The notes under the pieces: model-generated
The model's input: only the letters and a program-made list of their open reading frames with translations
Database searches by the model: none
What the model was told of the DNA's origin: nothing
Program-made: the position numbers and the translations under genes
DNA from: Cyclina sinensis
Taxonomy: Eukaryota; Mollusca; Bivalvia; Venerida; Veneridae
Reading direction: 5' to 3'
Length of the DNA: 64,000 bases
Assembly (NCBI GenBank): GCA_012932295.1
Contig: JAAONU010000014.1
Location: forward strand, 16,433,039-16,497,038
Shown here: piece by piece, positions 62,801 through 64,000 of the stretch
Position numbering within the stretch: position 1 is the stretch's first letter
Layout: the number at the start of each line of letters is the position of its first letter

Positions 62801-62878
62801 TTGCTTACTATCCAATGTATTGTTGTTCTCATTTGTGTGTGTCTTCAGTGACAGAAGATTTACAGAACAGTCCTCCAT
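38723..62878 (-). CDS. Type II transmembrane serine protease with LDLRa modules, SRCR and chymotrypsin-fold domain; frameshifted (possible pseudogene)
   Basis: Fifteen exons in transcript order: 62878-62644, 52053-51973, 50579-50394, 49794-49684, 46895-46783, 46166-46062, 45740-45512, 45154-45044, 44529-44391, 43761-43630, 41636-41587, 41075-40906, 40413-40109, 39593-39463, 38893-38723. Seen in order: cytosolic tail, one hydrophobic segment, Ser/Thr-rich stem, six LDLRa modules (one damaged), SRCR, then a protease domain with TAAHC, WDLAL and GDSGSP. Known: this layout defines the TMPRSS/enteropeptidase-type cell-surface proteases. All module exons are phase 1-1, so the link between the distant anchor exon and the rest is well supported. 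Exons 5, 7 and 12 each carry one extra base, and exon 5 also lacks about five. Without these lesions the frame would be about 756 residues. As written, translation stops in exon 5. Possible explanations are a pseudogene, a null allele or assembly errors. No close orthologue is named. Confidence 0.85.
39463..39593 (-). CDS. Protease exon 14
   Basis: 131 nt, phase 1 to 0, acceptor tttccag, donor gtcagt. It encodes [25 protein letters not shown]. The residue six before the catalytic Ser (chymotrypsin 189) is Ser, which argues against trypsin-like cutting. Confidence 0.92.
40109..40413 (-). CDS. Protease exon 13 (catalytic Asp)
   Basis: 305 nt, phase 2 to 1, acceptor ttatag, donor gtacaa. It encodes [22 protein letters not shown] with the catalytic Asp, PICLPEQN with the Cys that pairs with the propeptide, and CYLAGWGY. 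Confidence 0.93.
40906..41075 (-). CDS. Protease exon 12 (activation site and catalytic His, one frameshift)
   Basis: 170 nt where 169 are expected. It starts [16 protein letters not shown]: the propeptide Cys and the IVGG new N-terminus are present, but the residue before IVGG is Phe instead of Arg/Lys. After CGGVILN one extra base at 40941 moves [10 protein letters not shown] out of frame. Removing the extra base also gives the exit phase required by exon 13. Confidence 0.87.
41587..41636 (-). CDS. Protease exon 11 (SRCR end)
   Basis: 50 nt, phase 2 to 1. It encodes [16 protein letters not shown], matching the CxxxxxVSLxC end of TTSP SRCR domains just before the propeptide Cys. Confidence 0.85.
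43630..43761 (-). CDS. Protease exon 10 (SRCR domain, middle)
   Basis: 132 nt, phase 2 to 2, acceptor cttacag, donor gtaagt. A poorly conserved stretch that contains no Cys. Placement rests on phase and on the matching ends of exons 9 and 11. Confidence 0.75.
44391..44529 (-). CDS. Protease exon 9 (SRCR domain, first part)
   Basis: 139 nt, phase 1 to 2, acceptor ctacag, donor gtaagg. It encodes [14 protein letters not shown] and [11 protein letters not shown], the standard first half of the SRCR domain that precedes the protease in many TTSPs. Confidence 0.85.
44821..45005. repeat. Three-copy direct repeat in protease intron 8
   Basis: tttagctcaggttcaa followed by an atacaagtga-like phrase at 44821, 44878 and 44972. 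Confidence 0.6.
45044..45154 (-). CDS. Protease exon 8 (LDLRa module 6)
   Basis: 111 nt, phase 1-1, acceptor ttttag, donor gtgagt. [21 protein letters not shown] and a final DDEVDC fit an LDLRa module. Confidence 0.9.
45512..45740 (-). CDS. Protease exon 7 (LDLRa modules 4 and 5, one frameshift)
   Basis: 229 nt where 228 are expected. Module 4 (RCDNGMW through NSDEKNC) lacks the first and third Cys of the fold. Module 5 ([15 protein letters not shown] through DCPDESD) is complete up to its last residues, where one extra base at 45525 turns the DEKNC ending into a TGA. The donor gtaagt at 45511 is normal. Confidence 0.85.
46062..46166 (-). CDS. Protease exon 6 (LDLRa module 3)
   Basis: 105 nt, phase 1-1, acceptor gtcacag, donor gtaagt. 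Six Cys: [20 protein letters not shown] and a final LSDEKLC. All key LDLRa residues are present. Confidence 0.9.
46783..46895 (-). pseudogene. Protease exon 5 (LDLRa module 2, two indels)
   Basis: 113 nt between acceptor gtcttcag and donor gtaagt. It starts well in phase 1 ([11 protein letters not shown]), then a base too many near 46863 brings a TGA seven codons on. Further along, about five bases are missing near 46833-46838, after which the [12 protein letters not shown] end of the module is readable in another frame. An intact exon would be 117 nt. Skipping the exon would leave the flanking phase 1-1 exons in frame. Confidence 0.8.
46896..49683 (-). other. Protease intron 4
   Basis: 2.8 kb with an A-rich stretch at 47360-47410 and MITE copy B. 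No coding homology. Confidence 0.55.
48512..48725 (+). mobile_element. piggyBac-like MITE, copy B
   Basis: About 206 bp between TTAG tetranucleotides at 48512-48515 and 48722-48725. It shares long stretches with copy C (gcccagctttgaat, ggaacagtc, tttaagggatttca, gcatgga.gtgcaggctg). Ends cctgctgaa / tccagcaggttaac form the inverted repeats. Confidence 0.75.
49684..49794 (-). CDS. Protease exon 4 (LDLRa module 1)
   Basis: 111 nt, phase 1-1, six Cys in LDLRa spacing: [13 protein letters not shown] then VCDGKPHC and a final SGC. The calcium-site acidic residues are partly changed (LAEDEYSGC in place of xDxSDExxC). Confidence 0.9.
49795..51972 (-). other. Protease introns 2 and 3
   Basis: No coding homology apart from exon 3. 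There is a short (attc)n run at about 49927-49945. Confidence 0.5.
50394..50579 (-). CDS. Protease exon 3 (mucin-like stem)
   Basis: 186 nt, phase 1-1, acceptor ttttcag, donor gtaaac. Most of its 62 residues are Ser, Thr or Val (for example [16 protein letters not shown]). It is probably O-glycosylated and lifts the extracellular modules off the membrane. Confidence 0.75.
51973..52053 (-). CDS. Protease exon 2 (Ser/Thr-rich stem)
   Basis: 81 nt, phase 1-1, acceptor cttacag, donor gtaaat. It encodes a Ser/Thr/Pro-rich peptide containing [14 protein letters not shown], a likely O-glycosylated spacer. There is no homology handle; phase and composition support it. Confidence 0.7.
52270..52440. 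repeat. (gat)n/(atg)n imperfect microsatellite
   Basis: A long run of gatgat, gatgac and gatggtggt units. Confidence 0.85.
53137..53155. repeat. Poly-C tract
   Basis: A nearly pure C run of more than 15 bases (cccctcccccc type). Confidence 0.85.
55692..55902 (+). mobile_element. piggyBac-like MITE, copy C
   Basis: Same family and orientation as copy B, with TTAA-CCCT at the left (55692). The right end (ccataaggg) has lost the matching TTAA. Confidence 0.7.
56550..57880. repeat. 41-bp satellite with an 80-bp higher-order start
   Basis: 56551, 56632 and 56712 begin an 80-81-bp unit (attttcttcagtgatgtatt). From about 56800 a 41-bp unit takes over (ggacaggacag marks at 56822, 56863, 56904 and on), with ccccttgtactgtatta in each. 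About 26 diverged copies. Open frames inside it are artefacts. Confidence 0.88.
61101..61246. repeat. 37-bp tandem repeat, four copies
   Basis: The unit contains gaaaacctgtaaccaaaggg and ends ggacatgacta; copies start at 61101, 61138, 61175 and 61212. The first two are identical. Confidence 0.92.
61720..62002 (-). mobile_element. tRNA-derived SINE
   Basis: On the minus strand a tRNA-like head gives box A TAGCTCAATCGG (61991-61980), a perfect match to TRGCNNARYNGG, then gtagagcatcagag. A weakened box B (cttctatcc, 61953-61945) follows at about the expected spacing. The tail ends with taaaccccaataaaccaatc. It lacks the pairing of a functional tRNA. Confidence 0.75.
62644..62878 (-). CDS. Protease exon 1 (cytosolic tail and membrane anchor)
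   Basis: ATG at 62878-62876; 78 codons plus one base, donor at 62643. About 50 polar residues, then KRTR and a 25-residue hydrophobic run ([20 protein letters not shown]), as in type II anchors. No ATG precedes it in the exon. A splice acceptor (ttttacag) at 62937-62936 shows that the 5'UTR continues in another exon not identified here. Confidence 0.85.
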
Positions 62879-62935
62879 TTTGATGTGCACAGGATATCGT
62901 CGTTAATGACCGACCGTATCTGAGCAATTGTAATG
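62879..62935 (-). other. Protease 5'UTR part of the first coding exon
   Basis: 57 nt between a pyrimidine-rich acceptor (tttttacag) and the ATG on the minus strand. Confidence 0.55.
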
Positions 62936-64000
62936 CTGTAAAAATAAAAATAAGAAAATTAGTATCAAATTCAAGTGAGATCTTTTCCAGAAAGATTTCT
63001 TGGATTATATATTATGTAATTTTATCTTATAGTAAATGTGAAATATTGTATTCTCTCTTTGTCTTTATTTCAATTACGCTAAAACCAATGTAACTTTGCT
63101 AAATGCTAAATAAATATTGTTGTTGTCGTTTAAAAACTTTGTACAAATTACAAAATGAATGTCTAAACTAAAAGCTCATGTCAAACTTTCAAAGTAAAAG
63201 ATTAAATTCTGAAAAATAGTTAAAACTACTGATTACAGATCCATTGTCAATTTCATATTTAATTGAATTATACTGTGTAGCAATGAAGCATTTCAATTAA
63301 CTTACTTTGTGGTCTTTAGTTTAAATCAGTACTTTTTACTGGTATCTTCGAATAAATTTGAATGAACAGTGTTTAAATTCAGTTTCATATGGGGTATAAA
63401 AATGCTCAGATTCTTCAATAAATTATTTCATTCAAGAAACCTTTCTTTTATATCATTATTCGGTTAATTGACATCAAATTAAAGAGAGAATATCCTGTTA
63501 TACACACCTTAGCATTTCCTTCATTGCTGAATAATATAAATTTTAATTCAAAACAGAAATTTGAGTGCATTATCTATTGTTTCCCTGAAGCAAACTTACG
63601 GTATCATCTTTTTGTTTTATTTTTAGTTACACTCATTTTGCACTAAGCAAATTTTACTGTCTTTGATCATATACTTAAAACTTTTGTAAAGGTTTATGAA
63701 AGAATAAAGTTATTTTATAGATGTAAATACTTATTTTTGTAGTCTATAAAATTTAATTAAGGAAAGCCAAATACTAAAATATTCATTTAGCATATGGTCT
63801 AATTATAAGACTGCAATCAATAAATAGTTTTAAACATTCTGGTCTAATTACGAAAGTCTGCAAGTGAGTGTGGTAGTGCAGAATGCAACTCAAAAGATGA
63901 TTACTGAATAAAAAATGCACTTTTACTGCAGAAGTTTGAAGTGTTATGTCTATTTTACACATATTTAATGATATATAAACATCCAATTTATTACCTATTC
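62936..64000. other. 5' side of the protease gene
   Basis: AT-rich and featureless. An acceptor at 62937-62936 shows that at least one upstream non-coding exon exists, here or beyond the window. Confidence 0.5.

Noticed and set aside
1..64000. Prokaryotic features such as operons, CRISPR arrays or phage genes
   Set aside because: The window has eukaryotic split genes and no short regularly spaced repeats with unique spacers; its tandem repeats have no spacers.

Overview
This window is eukaryotic nuclear DNA, most likely from a mollusc and probably a bivalve. It is AT-rich, its genes are split into many short exons with GT-AG introns, and its introns carry interspersed elements typical of bivalves: a tandem-core element with gtccgtcc and aggtcaaggtcaca motifs, a tRNA-derived SINE, and several minisatellites. 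The species cannot be named from the sequence.

Two protein-coding genes lie tail to tail. On the + strand, 4893-29495 holds a 14-exon gene for a myotubularin-related phosphoinositide 3-phosphatase of the MTMR6/7/8 branch. It has a PH-GRAM domain, a phosphatase domain with an intact CSDGWDR active site, and a C-terminal FYVE-like zinc finger that human MTMR6/7/8 lack. The phases of all 14 exons join into one frame of 809 codons including stop. The first exon (62 residues) is supported only by phase and context.

On the - strand, 62878 down to 38723 holds a 15-exon gene for a type II transmembrane serine protease: cytosolic tail, membrane anchor, Ser/Thr-rich stem, six LDL-receptor class A modules, an SRCR domain and a chymotrypsin-fold protease domain with His, Asp and Ser. 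Three exons contain a single extra base on the coding strand, and one of these also lacks about five bases. As read here the gene is frameshifted. It is either a young pseudogene or allele, or it contains assembly errors. Phase arithmetic and homology place each lesion closely.

The rest is intergenic or intronic. 1-4892 is upstream flank with a CpG-richer patch at about 1010-1810. 29496-38722 is the convergent intergenic region, with the MTMR 3'UTR, a 55-bp perfect duplication, a hAT-like element with an 8-bp target-site duplication, and one piggyBac-like MITE. Two more MITE copies sit in protease introns. 62936-64000 is protease 5' flank or first-intron sequence with no recognisable gene. 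Large minisatellites occupy MTMR introns 2 and 7 and the first protease intron. I found no rRNA, functional tRNA, CRISPR or prokaryotic system.
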